NCBI GenBank assembly: GCA_965226235.1 | Contig: OZ245335.1 | Span: 1,860,001-1,924,000, forward strand | Length of the DNA: 64,000 nucleotides | Direction of reading: 5' to 3' | Source: CAYFZO01 sp965226235 | Lineage (GTDB): Bacteria > Pseudomonadota > Gammaproteobacteria > Poriferisulfidales > Oxydemutatoraceae | In this document: positions 10,184 through 17,951 of the stretch, one piece after another | Position numbering within the stretch: the first letter of the stretch is position 1 | Layout of the letters: each line of letters begins with the position of its first letter | Notes under the pieces: model-generated | Seen by the model: only the letters and a program-made list of their open reading frames with translations | Database searches by the model: none | What the model was told of the DNA's origin: nothing | Translations under genes and position numbers: made by a program

Positions 10184-11696
10184 CGGTAGCGTGGTCGAGA
10201 AGACGCGAGTGGCTCCCACCTCTTTGTTTGATCAGCGGCACCGGAACTTCGTGGAGTCACAGACCGGCGAGCAGGCAGGTCAGTCGCCTGTTGCCACGGT
10301 CTCCGATCAGGCTCTGCCGGTGGAACTTCTGTCATCAGCGCAGGCGCGTTCTCGTTCTGGTCGGAGTCTGGTGCGCCGGTTCGCGTTGACATTCGAGTTG
10401 GACAAGCTGGTGGTGGTCGAAGGCACCACGATATCGGTGCCCCTGCGGCTGATGGGTATAGAGGATCCGATTCAGGGCGAGCCGCGTCTTGGCGACACCG
10501 AGAGACCGCTGGTTGAGTTTTCTCACGACGGCAAGGGGATCGAACCATCCATCGGCTTGGTGTTTACGGATCGTCTCAGACAGGTCGACGTAGTGCTGGA
10601 GGTTGCGCCCGAGGCATCATCCGGTGACTTGCTTGCTTTTGTTTCCGGTCTGGCGAATGCGACGGTGGAGATGGCGTTGTTGCCGGTGAACGTCGTGAGG
10701 ACGGTTTCCTCTTCTGGCCGGGAGATTGCTTTGGGATTCGAGACAGTCACGGGGGGCTCTTTGTCGCAGCTGTGGTTACTGACGAATGTTTCCACCCAAG
10801 TGCGTCTGGTGTTGCGGAACTCGTACCGACTGGAAGTGGGCGAGAACGTTGTCGTCACGCTACAGGCACCGGCAGGCGTTGCTGTCGATCCAGGAACGTT
10901 AGAACTGTCGCCGGGCATTTTGCACGGGGCATTCACGGTCGGCGCCGCACAGGCCACGACCGTGGTCGCGCCCATCGTGGCGCTGGCGCGATGGATGAGA
11001 GAGGGCGTTGGGACGCAGTCCGTCTCGGTCAGTCTGCCGGTTTCGATCGTCGAGTTTGAGGCACCGGAGATGGTTTACGTGCCCGGTGACGAGGATGGTT
11101 TGTCGGCGCGCGAGGTTTCCGGCGATGGCTTTTTCGTGAGCAGGCACGAGATTACCCGGGGGCAGTACGCGGCGTTTGTGGCGGAGACGGGTTACGCCGC
11201 GGGCACTTGCTGGGCGGATGCTGTATTCAGCCAGACTTTGGACCACCCGGTGGTTTGCGTAAGTTGGTCTGATGCGGTGGCGTATACGGTTTGGCTGAGC
11301 AGGAAGACCGGCAGGCGGTACGGCCTGTTAAGCGAAGTCGAGTGGGAGTACGCGGCGCGCGCGGGTAGCTGGACGCATTACCACTTTGGCGATGATGAGG
11401 AGTCGTTGTGGGAGAATGCCGGATGCCGCGAAAGCGTATGCGGGGACGGGTATGAGTATACGTCTCCGGCGGGGAGCTTCATGGCGAACGCCTTCGGTCT
11501 GCATGATATGCACGGCAACGCCGAGGAATGGGTTGCAGGTTGCCAGGGTGCGATGGGTTGCGAGGGTGGTACGCGCGTACTTCGTGGCGGCTCCTGGAGC
11601 GACGGTGCAGCGGCGTTGCGTGCTTCGAGCCGAGCCGAAAGCGATCGCGACGACCGTTCTCCCACGCATGGGTTTCGCATCAAGCGCATCGATTGA
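9867..11696 (+). CDS. C-terminal part of the giant protein with FGE/SUMF1-fold domain (frameshifted)
   Basis: This frame resumes the same repeat pattern (LRKFTLVF, RVLAGGSTKV, LGMVIASGEVVS) that the upstream frame loses near 9870. A TAA at 9852 closes this frame upstream, so the junction lies between 9855 and about 9890 and needs one extra base. The TTG at 9867 has no ribosome binding site, so this is probably not an independent gene. The last ~200 residues are an FGE-sulfatase/SUMF1-type domain: YVPGDEDG, RHEITRGQYAAF, VCVSWSDAVAY, LLSEVEWEYAARAG, FGLHDMHGNAEEW and RVLRGGSW. The C-terminal part lacks the cysteine pair of true formylglycine-generating enzymes, so a catalytic role is doubtful. 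The fold may serve for binding, as in C-type-lectin-like proteins. Confidence 0.8.
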   Translation: MRGSAEPELRKFTLVFTTTGGRALEQVRVLAGGSTKVAVVLENADSLGQDEVVRVSFSTEVVTVRESVLELTAVKSSATFTIEAPYNASSTLGMVIASGEVVSVGSGSVVEKTRVAPTSLFDQRHRNFVESQTGEQAGQSPVATVSDQALPVELLSSAQARSRSGRSLVRRFALTFELDKLVVVEGTTISVPLRLMGIEDPIQGEPRLGDTERPLVEFSHDGKGIEPSIGLVFTDRLRQVDVVLEVAPEASSGDLLAFVSGLANATVEMALLPVNVVRTVSSSGREIALGFETVTGGSLSQLWLLTNVSTQVRLVLRNSYRLEVGENVVVTLQAPAGVAVDPGTLELSPGILHGAFTVGAAQATTVVAPIVALARWMREGVGTQSVSVSLPVSIVEFEAPEMVYVPGDEDGLSAREVSGDGFFVSRHEITRGQYAAFVAETGYAAGTCWADAVFSQTLDHPVVCVSWSDAVAYTVWLSRKTGRRYGLLSEVEWEYAARAGSWTHYHFGDDEESLWENAGCRESVCGDGYEYTSPAGSFMANAFGLHDMHGNAEEWVAGCQGAMGCEGGTRVLRGGSWSDGAAALRASSRAESDRDDRSPTHGFRIKRID

Positions 11697-12096
11697 TTTT
11701 CTGGTCTGCGGCAGATGCCGACGCACGCATCTCCCTGCACTCCCTCCCCGACACCCGGATCATCCGACGAAAACCCGGCCAATAACCGATGCTCGATCAT
11801 CGTCACCGGTGACGCCACGGCATTGCCAGTAGCAATCACATCTCGTTGCCGGTCCTGTGTGTGGGGGGGGAGGAGGGTCTGCCGAAGACAAAGTGCGGCT
11901 GACTTACCGTAACCCGGGGTACTGCGGGCGGTGACCGGTGCGAACTGACCGAGCCGGTTTCTGTTTCAGCTATCTATCATCCCGAGCGAGCATCCCGGTG
12001 TGCCGCACGGAACATGGAGGATTGCGTCTGCGGGTTACTCCCCTGGGAGACCCCGGCGCGTGTCGGACCCGGTGCGATCGGTTTCCCGTCGCGATC
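11697..12096 (+). other. 400-bp gap with no recognisable gene
   Basis: Between the giant gene and the 166-bp repeat array I see only short unsupported frames and a G-rich run near 11861. No terminator hairpin, RNA gene or conserved coding sequence was recognised. Confidence 0.5.
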
Positions 12097-13096
12097 CCTC
12101 CTTGCGTCAGCCGTTCGTTACCCTGGGCGTGCTGTTTTCGTCACGCTGTATGTCTACGCTGTGCTGCCTGAATCTCCCCGAGGCGCAATCCTTGAAGTAG
12201 CGTTTCAGCGACTCGGAGATGACGAGGAAAGCGATCTTCTCCCAGGGGATGTCCTTTTCCTCCCTCCTTGCGTCAGTCGTTCGTTATCCTGGGCGTGCCG
12301 TTTTCGTCACGCTGTATGTCTACGCTGTGCTGCCTGAATCTCCCCGAGGCGCAATCCTTGAAGTAGCGTTTCAGCGACTCGGAGATGACGAGGAAAGCGA
12401 TCTTTTCCCAGGGGATGTCCTTTTCCTCCCTCCTTGCGTCAGCCGTTCGTTACCCTGGGCATGCCGTTTTCGTCACGCTGTATGTCTACGCTGTGCTGCC
12501 TGAATCTCCCCGAGGCGCAATCCTTGAAGTAGCGTTTCAGCGACTCGGAGATGACGAGGAAAGCGATCTTTTCCCAGGGGATGTCCTTTTCCTCCCTCCT
12601 TGCGTCAGCCGTTCGTTACCCTGGGCGTGCTGTTTTCGTCACGCTGTATGTCTACGCTGTGCTGCCTGAATCTCCCCGAGGCGCAATCCTTGAAGTAGCG
12701 TTTCAACGACTCGGAGATGACGAGGAAAGCGATCTTTTCCCAGGGGATGTCCTTTTCCTCCCTCCTTGCGTCAGTCGTTCGTTACCCTGGGCGTGCTGTT
12801 TTCGTCACGCTGTATGTCTACGCTGTGCTGCCTGAATCTCCCCGAGGCGCAATCCTTGAAGTAGCGTTTCAGCGACTCGGAGATGACGAGGAAAGCGATC
12901 TTTTCCCAGGGGATGTCCTTTTCCTCCCTCCTTGCGTCAGTCGTTCGTTACCCTGGGCGTGCCGTTTTCGTCACGCTGTATGTCTACGCTGTGCTGCCTG
13001 AATCTCCCCGAGGCGCAATCCTTGAAGTAGCGTTTCAGCGACTCGGAGATGACGAGGAAAGCGATCTTTTCCCAGGGGATGTTCTTTTCCTCATAT
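12097..13096 (-). repeat. Six tandem 166-bp copies of a Nudix gene 3' end
   Basis: The marker CTTGCGTCAG recurs at 12101, 12267, 12433, 12599, 12765 and 12931, exactly 166 bp apart. The last copy is the real 3' end of the Nudix gene. The other five lie directly beyond its stop codon and repeat its final ~50 codons plus the stop. Copies differ at only a few bases (for example CAGTCG/CAGCCG and GCGTGC/GCATGC). Since 166 is not divisible by three, the copies do not extend a protein. Confidence 0.95.
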
Positions 13097-13503
13097 AGAG
13101 CGACCTTCAGACTCTCCTTCCCGGGCGCGGCCTGTCCGCCTTTCAGTGTGCCGCGATAGATCATGTACACTTGGCTGATGTGCTTGAGGTTGTAGATTCC
13201 GTAAAGGCGGAGGTCATCGGAAGTAGCGCAGGCTTCTTCCTGCGTTTCTCTGGCTGCGGCCTCGGCGATCGATTCGTGTTTTTCCATGAAACCCGCCGGG
13301 ACCGTCCATAACCCAGAGCGTGGTTCTATGGCGCGTTTGCACAACAGAATCCGCTGTTGCCACTCGAGTATGCATCCCGCCACTATCTTCGGGTTTTCGT
13401 AAAAAATAACCCTGCAACGCTGGCATACATGCCGCTTAAGCGAATCACCTGCAGGGGTTGTGAGTGCGATATCCGGTGATCCGCAGTTGCTGCAATAATT
13501 CAT
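12937..13503 (-). CDS. Nudix hydrolase with N-terminal zinc ribbon
   Basis: The protein is 188 residues long. The N-terminus has two Cys pairs (CSNCGSPD and CQRC), a zinc ribbon as in NudC/YjaD-like Nudix proteins. The Nudix box is complete around GFMEKHESIAEAAARETQEE, with the G, E and REXXEE residues that bind the metal and activate water. Such enzymes cleave nucleoside diphosphate derivatives; the substrate is not predictable here. The native stop at 12937 lies in the last unit of the 166-bp array, so five copies of its C-terminal coding region follow it downstream. Confidence 0.88.
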   Translation of the reverse strand: MNYCSNCGSPDIALTTPAGDSLKRHVCQRCRVIFYENPKIVAGCILEWQQRILLCKRAIEPRSGLWTVPAGFMEKHESIAEAAARETQEEACATSDDLRLYGIYNLKHISQVYMIYRGTLKGGQAAPGKESLKVALYEEKNIPWEKIAFLVISESLKRYFKDCASGRFRQHSVDIQRDENGTPRVTND

Positions 13504-13643
13504 TGGAGCAACGGCAACGAGGCTGGATCCGGTTGGCTCTCGGAATTTTTGGAGTCAGAGCAGGCGTCTGCAGGGTAAAGGTTTTTCATTCCCTGGTTTT
13601 TTGACCGCGATGAAGAATGGACCGTGGTTTGACTTTCCTGGAT

Positions 13644-14480
13644 CTATCCGTTCGACCCGATTGCCCGGGGTCTTTTTCTCGACCGGATCCATTCGCTCCA
13701 CGAACCGACGTAAAGCCGACTGTCAGGCAAACCAGCGACCTGCATGGCGAGAAGGTTGTGGCAGGCGGTGACGCCTGAACCACAGGAGTGGATGGTGCGA
13801 GGCTTGCTTAGTGCGGCATAGATGTTTTTCAGCTCTTCGCTCGAACGGAAACAGTTGTATGCGTCAAGATTATCGTGGAAGTAGTGGTTGAGCGAACCTG
13901 GGATATGTCCGCCTTCGCTGTCAACGGGCTCTTTTTCTCCCGAGTAACGTTCCGGGCTGCGCGCGTCTATGACAGCGGTGTTGTCGTCTTTGAGGATGCG
14001 TTCGAGTTCAGGGGTATCTATTTGCATCGAAGCTTGCACCTCGGGCGAAAAATCCCCTGGCGCGACGGCGGTCGGGCTTCCTGAAGCGAGCGGTCTGCCC
14101 TCAGCCAGCCACTTGTCGAGTCCGCCGTCGAGCAACGCTGCGTGTTTGTGCCCAAAGTAGCGAAGCAACCACCACATCCTGCCTGCGATCGCGCCTGCTA
14201 CGTCATCATAGACGACGACCTGCGAATGACTGTTGACTCCCCAGCGGCGCAATTTTTCTGCAAACAGATCGACCGGTGGCAACGGGTGGCGTCCGCTGGT
14301 CGGCGTTACCGCCGCCGACAGGTCTCTATCCAGGTCGGCATGATGCGCCCCCGGTATGCGGTTTTCCTGGGTGTCATCCTCCCCCGTGGCGCTACAGTCA
14401 AAGATGACCAGCGACGGGTCGTTCAGCATCTGGAACAACGTGTCGGTCGAAATCAGCGTATCGTAGGTTCTGTTTGCCAT
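13644..14480 (-). CDS. sseA: Two-domain sulfurtransferase, 3-mercaptopyruvate sulfurtransferase type
   Basis: The protein is about 278 residues and has tandem rhodanese domains. The catalytic loop in the second domain is CGSGVTA, the form typical of 3-mercaptopyruvate sulfurtransferase (rhodaneses usually have CRKGVT). The family moves sulfane sulfur to cyanide or thiols. ATG 14480 is chosen over GTG 14486 because a GGGTAAG stretch precedes it. The upstream nqrM-like gene ends at 14487, so the two are probably cotranscribed. A degraded, inverted copy of this gene's last third and its downstream flank lies at 21412-21735. Confidence 0.85.
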   Translation of the reverse strand: MANRTYDTLISTDTLFQMLNDPSLVIFDCSATGEDDTQENRIPGAHHADLDRDLSAAVTPTSGRHPLPPVDLFAEKLRRWGVNSHSQVVVYDDVAGAIAGRMWWLLRYFGHKHAALLDGGLDKWLAEGRPLASGSPTAVAPGDFSPEVQASMQIDTPELERILKDDNTAVIDARSPERYSGEKEPVDSEGGHIPGSLNHYFHDNLDAYNCFRSSEELKNIYAALSKPRTIHSCGSGVTACHNLLAMQVAGLPDSRLYVGSWSEWIRSRKRPRAIGSNG

Positions 14481-14486
14481 CGTCAC

Positions 14487-14660
14487 TTACCCGTTGTGTG
14501 CCGAGCGGAGTTTGTTGCCGCAACCTGTCTTGTTTCCCTCGCAGAGTTTGCAGTTCAGCCCCCCACAACTGCCACGGATCGGTTGCTTGCCAAACACGAC
14601 CCCTATTGCCATCACGAAAAAGACCGCAAGCAGGAATAGAAAGGCAAGTGCGTACGTCAT
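14487..14660 (-). CDS. nqrM: NqrM-like (DUF539) small membrane protein
   Basis: The protein has 57 residues from ATG 14660; an in-frame ATG at 14687 is also possible and neither has a clear Shine-Dalgarno. One membrane helix (ALAFLFLLAVFFVMAIGVVF) is followed by GKQPIRGSCGGL and a Cys cluster (CKLC, then C near the end). That is the pattern of NqrM, the maturation factor of the sodium-pumping NADH:quinone reductase, thought to help iron delivery. It usually sits beside the nqr operon; no nqr gene is in this window. It stands directly upstream of the sulfurtransferase on the same strand. Confidence 0.75.
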   Translation of the reverse strand: MTYALAFLFLLAVFFVMAIGVVFGKQPIRGSCGGLNCKLCEGNKTGCGNKLRSAHNG

Positions 14661-14693
14661 GTCGTGTGTAATGTTAGCATCAATCAACGGGAT

Positions 14694-15382
14694 TGAACCG
14701 CCCCGGGAATTCCGCAGACTGTTTTACTTGAGTCAGGCTGTCATGGCTGACCCTTCCAACCCTGCAGGAGGCACGTTACCAATTGGCTCAACAGTCTGCG
14801 GTTTTTGAACCAGTCCACCCCTTCCAGGGTCGCATATTCCACCTGCTTGAGCGCATGCCACGAATCGCAGCGGCGGATCACCTCCGTCTTGTACACACCG
14901 ATAATCGTTTCGGCCAGTGCGTTGTCGTAACAGTCCCCGACACTGCCGACCGAGGCCATTGCACCAGCCTCGGCCAGCCGCTCGGTGTAGCGCAGCGACA
15001 GGTACCGACTGCCACGGTCACCGTGGTGAACAACGCCTTGGGTTGGCGTTCTGCAACACAGCGTCTGCTCCAGGGAATCCAGCATCAGGTCCGTACGCAT
15101 CGAACCGCTCACTCGCCAGCCGACGGTCGCGCGCGCATACACGTCAATGATCAAGGCAACATACACGAATCCAGACCGAGTGGCTACAAAAGTCAAGTCG
15201 GCAACCCATGACTCGTTGGGCCGGCTTGCAGCAAACCACCCGCACCAGAACTGATCCGCCCACCATCGAATCGACCGGTAACGCGCCGCCTGCCCAGCGG
15301 GTGAAATTGCAATGGTTTTGAAGTACATTGTGTATTCAAGGCTGCCTCCTTGGTCGGTTGAACCAACCGATTGATTACACAA
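14694..15382 (-). mobile_element. IS3-family element, 5'-truncated, with frameshifted transposase
   Basis: The minus strand encodes an IS3-type OrfB integrase core: ESWVADLTFV (first D), HHGDRGSRYLS (second D) and NALAETIIGVYKTE (E). OrfA and the N-terminal HTH part of OrfB are missing. After WFKNRRLL the frame is lost, but the next frame reads EPIGNVPPAG, the expected IS3 continuation, so a one-base frameshift lies near 14790. The right end TGAACCGCCCCGGGAATTCC starts at 14694 and looks like an IS3 inverted repeat. The left end was not found. The element is inactive. Confidence 0.8.
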
Positions 15383-15406
15383 CCGTTATGCCATAAGAGG
15401 CAGCCT
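15339..15406. repeat. Nested inverted repeat beside IS3 fragment
   Basis: AGGCTGCCTC at 15339 pairs with GAGGCAGCCT at 15397. Inside it, TCGGTTGAACCAACCGA (15354-15370) is a second palindrome. This may be an end of a lost element or a transcription stop; no T-run clearly decides it. Confidence 0.6.
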
Positions 15407-15598
15407 CTTTCTACCCCATCGGTGAAATTTCCTGGTTAGGAGGTCATCGACGCGCTCGAGTATCGCCGGCGCCCCGATCAGGCACAGCACCCAGGCCCAA
15501 CCCATCCGGCAGATGCCGCAGGGGTTTGCCCGTGCACGTTTCCAGACCATGCCGCATGTTCTCTACATACAAGGCAGTTCAAGCCCAGTCTCACTGGT

Positions 15599-15630
15599 TT
15601 CAACCCGTGCCTGTGGTTCTGGTATAAAAT
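15599..15630 (+). promoter_or_regulatory. Possible sigma-70 promoter for secG
   Basis: TATAAAAT at 15623 is a good -10 element. TTCAAC at 15599 is a weak -35 with an 18-bp spacer. The predicted start lies about 45 bp before the secG ATG. No tpiA gene precedes secG here, so it needs its own promoter. Confidence 0.4.
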
Positions 15631-15679
15631 AGGGGTTTCAATCGGCAAACCTGTTCCCTGCAAGAAAACACCTGCTCGC

Positions 15680-16084
15680 ATGCTGTACACTTTCTTGGTC
15701 GTTATCGACACCCTGCTCGCGATCGCGGTAGTCGTGCTGGTTCTGCTCAACCGCGGACAGGGTGCTGAAGTCGGGGCCGTTTTCGGCGGTAGCTCTCCAT
15801 CTTCGTCGGTATTTGGCTCGAAGGGCTCGACGCCGTTCATCACCAAGGTGATCGCCGTACTTGTCGGCCTGTTTTTGCTAAACAGCCTGGGACTTGCCTA
15901 TCTGGCCAATTCTCAATATATAGAGAGTAGCGTGATCGACGACCTAGGCATCGAAAAGCTCAGGCTGGATCAGGATCCAGCGGATGGGACGCAGGACGTT
16001 CCGATGTATGGAGACGAAAGTGCGGGGGCGGGCGGGAATACCGGCAATGGCGCGGTGGGTACGCCGTCGGATATCCCCAACTGA
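15680..16084 (+). CDS. secG: SecG preprotein translocase subunit
   Basis: The protein has 134 residues. Two membrane helices (about 3-22 and 52-75) flank the conserved loop LNRGQGAEVGAVFGGSSPSSSVFG, followed by a hydrophilic Gly- and Asp-rich tail. SecG binds SecYE in the inner membrane and assists SecA-driven export. A tRNA-Leu(GAG) gene follows after 38 bp, as in many gammaproteobacteria. The usual upstream neighbour tpiA and the downstream rimP-nusA are absent, so the locus has been rearranged on both sides. Confidence 0.95.
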   Translation: MLYTFLVVIDTLLAIAVVVLVLLNRGQGAEVGAVFGGSSPSSSVFGSKGSTPFITKVIAVLVGLFLLNSLGLAYLANSQYIESSVIDDLGIEKLRLDQDPADGTQDVPMYGDESAGAGGNTGNGAVGTPSDIPN

Positions 16085-16122
16085 CCGCGCAGAGTTCGGG
16101 CATCAGGCGACCCTTTTCGCGT

Positions 16123-16207
16123 GCCGATGTGGTGGAATTGGTAGACACGCTGTCTTGAGGGGGCAGTGGCGGAAGCCGTGCCGGTTCGAGTCCGGTCATC
16201 GGCACCA
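16123..16207 (+). tRNA. tRNA-Leu (GAG)
   Basis: The acceptor stem GCCGATG/CATCGGC, discriminator A and an encoded CCA are visible. The anticodon arm CTGTC-TTGAGGG-GGCAG gives anticodon GAG, and the TTCGAGTCC arm is present. A long variable arm fits a class II tRNA. It lies just after secG. Confidence 0.95.
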
Positions 16208-16343
16208 TGCTCAAACGTTGCCTGTGCCAGCCCCAAGGCATTGATCAAGCCTCAAGAGGGAAGACCTATAAGCACGTGGGGCAAGTCCGGTTCGCGTCTG
16301 AACCCCGGCAGGGCAGCCAAGCTTTGTTTTCTCTGACTTTCTG

Positions 16344-16436
16344 TGGCGGAGAGGGTGGGATTCGAACCCACGTGCCGGTTTACACCGACCATCTGATTTC
16401 GAGTCAGCGCCGTTATGACCGCTTCGGTACCTCTCC
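16344..16436 (-). tRNA. tRNA-Ser (CGA)
   Basis: On the minus strand GGAGAGG pairs with CCTCTCC, followed by GCCA. The anticodon loop CTCGAAA gives CGA. A long variable arm and GGTTCGAATCC are present. It converges on tRNA-Leu. Confidence 0.95.
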
Positions 16437-16534
16437 CGAAAGAATGTCAGTATATACCACCCGGGAACCCCGGTTGGAGCAACGTGTGCATCGCCTTGCT
16501 GCAAACCAGAGCGTTGGCTTCGACCCACCTTGTA

Positions 16535-16600
16535 TGAAGCCGGAAACGAATGGGACAAATAGCCTGATGTAAAAAGCAAGCCGACATTTTGCTACAACAC
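16535..16600 (+). repeat. Dispersed repeat fragment related to 34126 and 55843
   Basis: GCCGGAAAC-N-ATGGGACAAAT followed by GCCTGATGTAAAAAGCAAGC closely matches the sequence at 34126-34185. A shorter inverted match lies at 55843-55880. Confidence 0.65.
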
Positions 16601-16673
16601 ATCGGCTTGCGCGTGCGGGGTTTCTATACAATCGCCTCTGTAAGCACCAAATGGGAGGCGATGATGAGCGCAA

Positions 16674-16850
16674 ATGGCCCAGCAGAAACTCGACGCACTT
16701 GGATTTTGGAACAAACACGGCCTGGATGCTACCGAGGACGCGTACAAAGTCAGTCGCTCGGCGCTGTATCGTTGGCGCAAGTCTTACACCGAAGGCGGCC
16801 TGAGCGGCCTGCATGACCGTAGCAGAGCATCGCGGCGCCAGCGTCAATGG
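16674..16850 (+). pseudogene. Transposase HTH fragment
   Basis: The first ~58 residues (LDALGFWNKHG, then VSRSALYRWRKSY and GLSGLHDRSR) match the N-terminal helix-turn-helix of IS481-like or related integrases. The frame then runs into unrelated sequence without a DDE core, so only the 5' stub remains. GGGAGG precedes nearby ATG codons. Confidence 0.65.
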
Positions 16851-16990
16851 CACGGAATGGCCGGCCTGTGCTGTGTCCTGTACTGTGTGCCGAGATTGCG
16901 CCGCTTGCGAACGGATTTCCCGAACCCGAACCCGAACCAAAACAACAAAACAAGCTGCGGGTGATGCTATCCCTCTGGTGCGAGCGCCAC

Positions 16991-17766
16991 GGGCTGGTGT
17001 GTCCGAGCCGCACGGACCAGCGGAGGTCCGATCGCCGATGCACCGAAGAAGATGCGCCTGGTGGCGACCCGTCCGACCCCCACGGGCTGGTGTGTCCGAG
17101 CCGCACGGACCAGCGGAGGTCCGATCGCCGATGCACCGAAGAAGATGCGCCTGATGGCGACCCGTCCGACCCCCACAGGCAAGTCCAAGATGCTGTGCCT
17201 GATCTGGGCGCCCCTGATATCAGGGTTTCCCGCCGCCGAGGCAAGGGGGCGTCTGGCGAAGCGTTTTGTTACGGGCGCGCCATTCGTCCGGCGTAAATGT
17301 GTGCAGGGACAGCGCGTGGATCCTGGAGTTGAGTTCATCTGCCAGGATGGCGTTTATTTCACGGTGGCGACCCGTCCGACCCCCACAGGCTGGTGTGTCC
17401 GAGCCGCACGGACCAGCGGAGGTCCGATCGCCGATGCACCGAAGAAGATGCGCCTGGTGGCGACCCGTCCGACCTCCACGGGCTGGTGTGTCCGAGCCGC
17501 ACGGACCAGCGGAGGTCCGATCGCCGATGCACCGAAGAAGATGCGCCTGGTGGCGACCCGTCCGACCCCCACAGGCAAGTCCAAGATGCTGTGCCTGATC
17601 TGGGCGCCCCTGATCTCAGGGTTTCCCGCCGCCGAGGCAAGGGGGCGTCTGGCGAAGCGTTTTGTTACGGGCGCGCCATTCGTCCGGCGTAAATGTGTGC
17701 AGGGACAGCGCGTGGATCCTGGAGTTGAGTTCATCTGCCAGGATGGCGTTTATTTCACGGTGGCGG
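16991..17766. repeat. Compound tandem repeat A-A-B-A-A-B including the bolA 3' end
   Basis: Unit A (93 bp, starting (G/A)GGCTGGTGTGTCCGAGCC) occurs at 16991, 17084, 17387 and 17480. Unit B (about 210 bp) follows each pair. The A-A-B block has a period of 396 bp and occurs twice. The second B is the native 3' end of bolA plus about 60 bp of its downstream flank; the first B is a copy. Confidence 0.92.
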
Positions 17767-17942
17767 TCAATCAGCACCTTGTTGTCAAATGCGTGGGTCA
17801 CCAGGACAACCTTGAAATGCGACTCGGACCCTGGAGGCACGTTGTGTTTGCCGCTTTCGTTGATCACTTCCATGTGCCCAGGGTTCAAAGCGTGTTGCAG
17901 CTTGGCTTTGATCGTTGCTTCGACGGGGCCTGTTTTTTTCAT
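17616..17942 (-). CDS. bolA: BolA-family protein
   Basis: The protein has 108 residues. It shows the BolA fold signature: VEATIKAKLQ, a GSESHFKVVLVTHAF segment, then the helix IDRHREINAILADEL and SRIHALSLHTFTPDEW. BolA proteins pair with monothiol glutaredoxins in iron-sulfur and iron homeostasis, and some act as regulators. The start is 9 bp after the stop of the MerR-type regulator, so the two form a unit. The last ~50 codons lie in repeat unit B and are therefore present twice. Confidence 0.88.
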   Translation of the reverse strand: MKKTGPVEATIKAKLQHALNPGHMEVINESGKHNVPPGSESHFKVVLVTHAFDNKVLIDRHREINAILADELNSRIHALSLHTFTPDEWRARNKTLRQTPPCLGGGKP

Positions 17943-17951
17943 GTGCTGATT

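Noticed and set aside
12219..13001. Five identical-looking 94-codon plus-strand frames
   Set aside because: They are reading frames within the 166-bp copies of the Nudix tail, spaced by the repeat period, with no start signals of their own.
12097..13096. Possible CRISPR array
   Set aside because: The units are contiguous 166-bp copies without unique spacers, and they match a gene end.
15478..15846. 122-codon minus-strand frame opposite secG
   Set aside because: It overlaps the well-supported secG start and promoter region and has no recognisable family features.
16920..16950. Short CCCGAA hexamer run resembling a telomere-type repeat
   Set aside because: Only about four imperfect units are present, within IS and repeat debris; too short to carry meaning.
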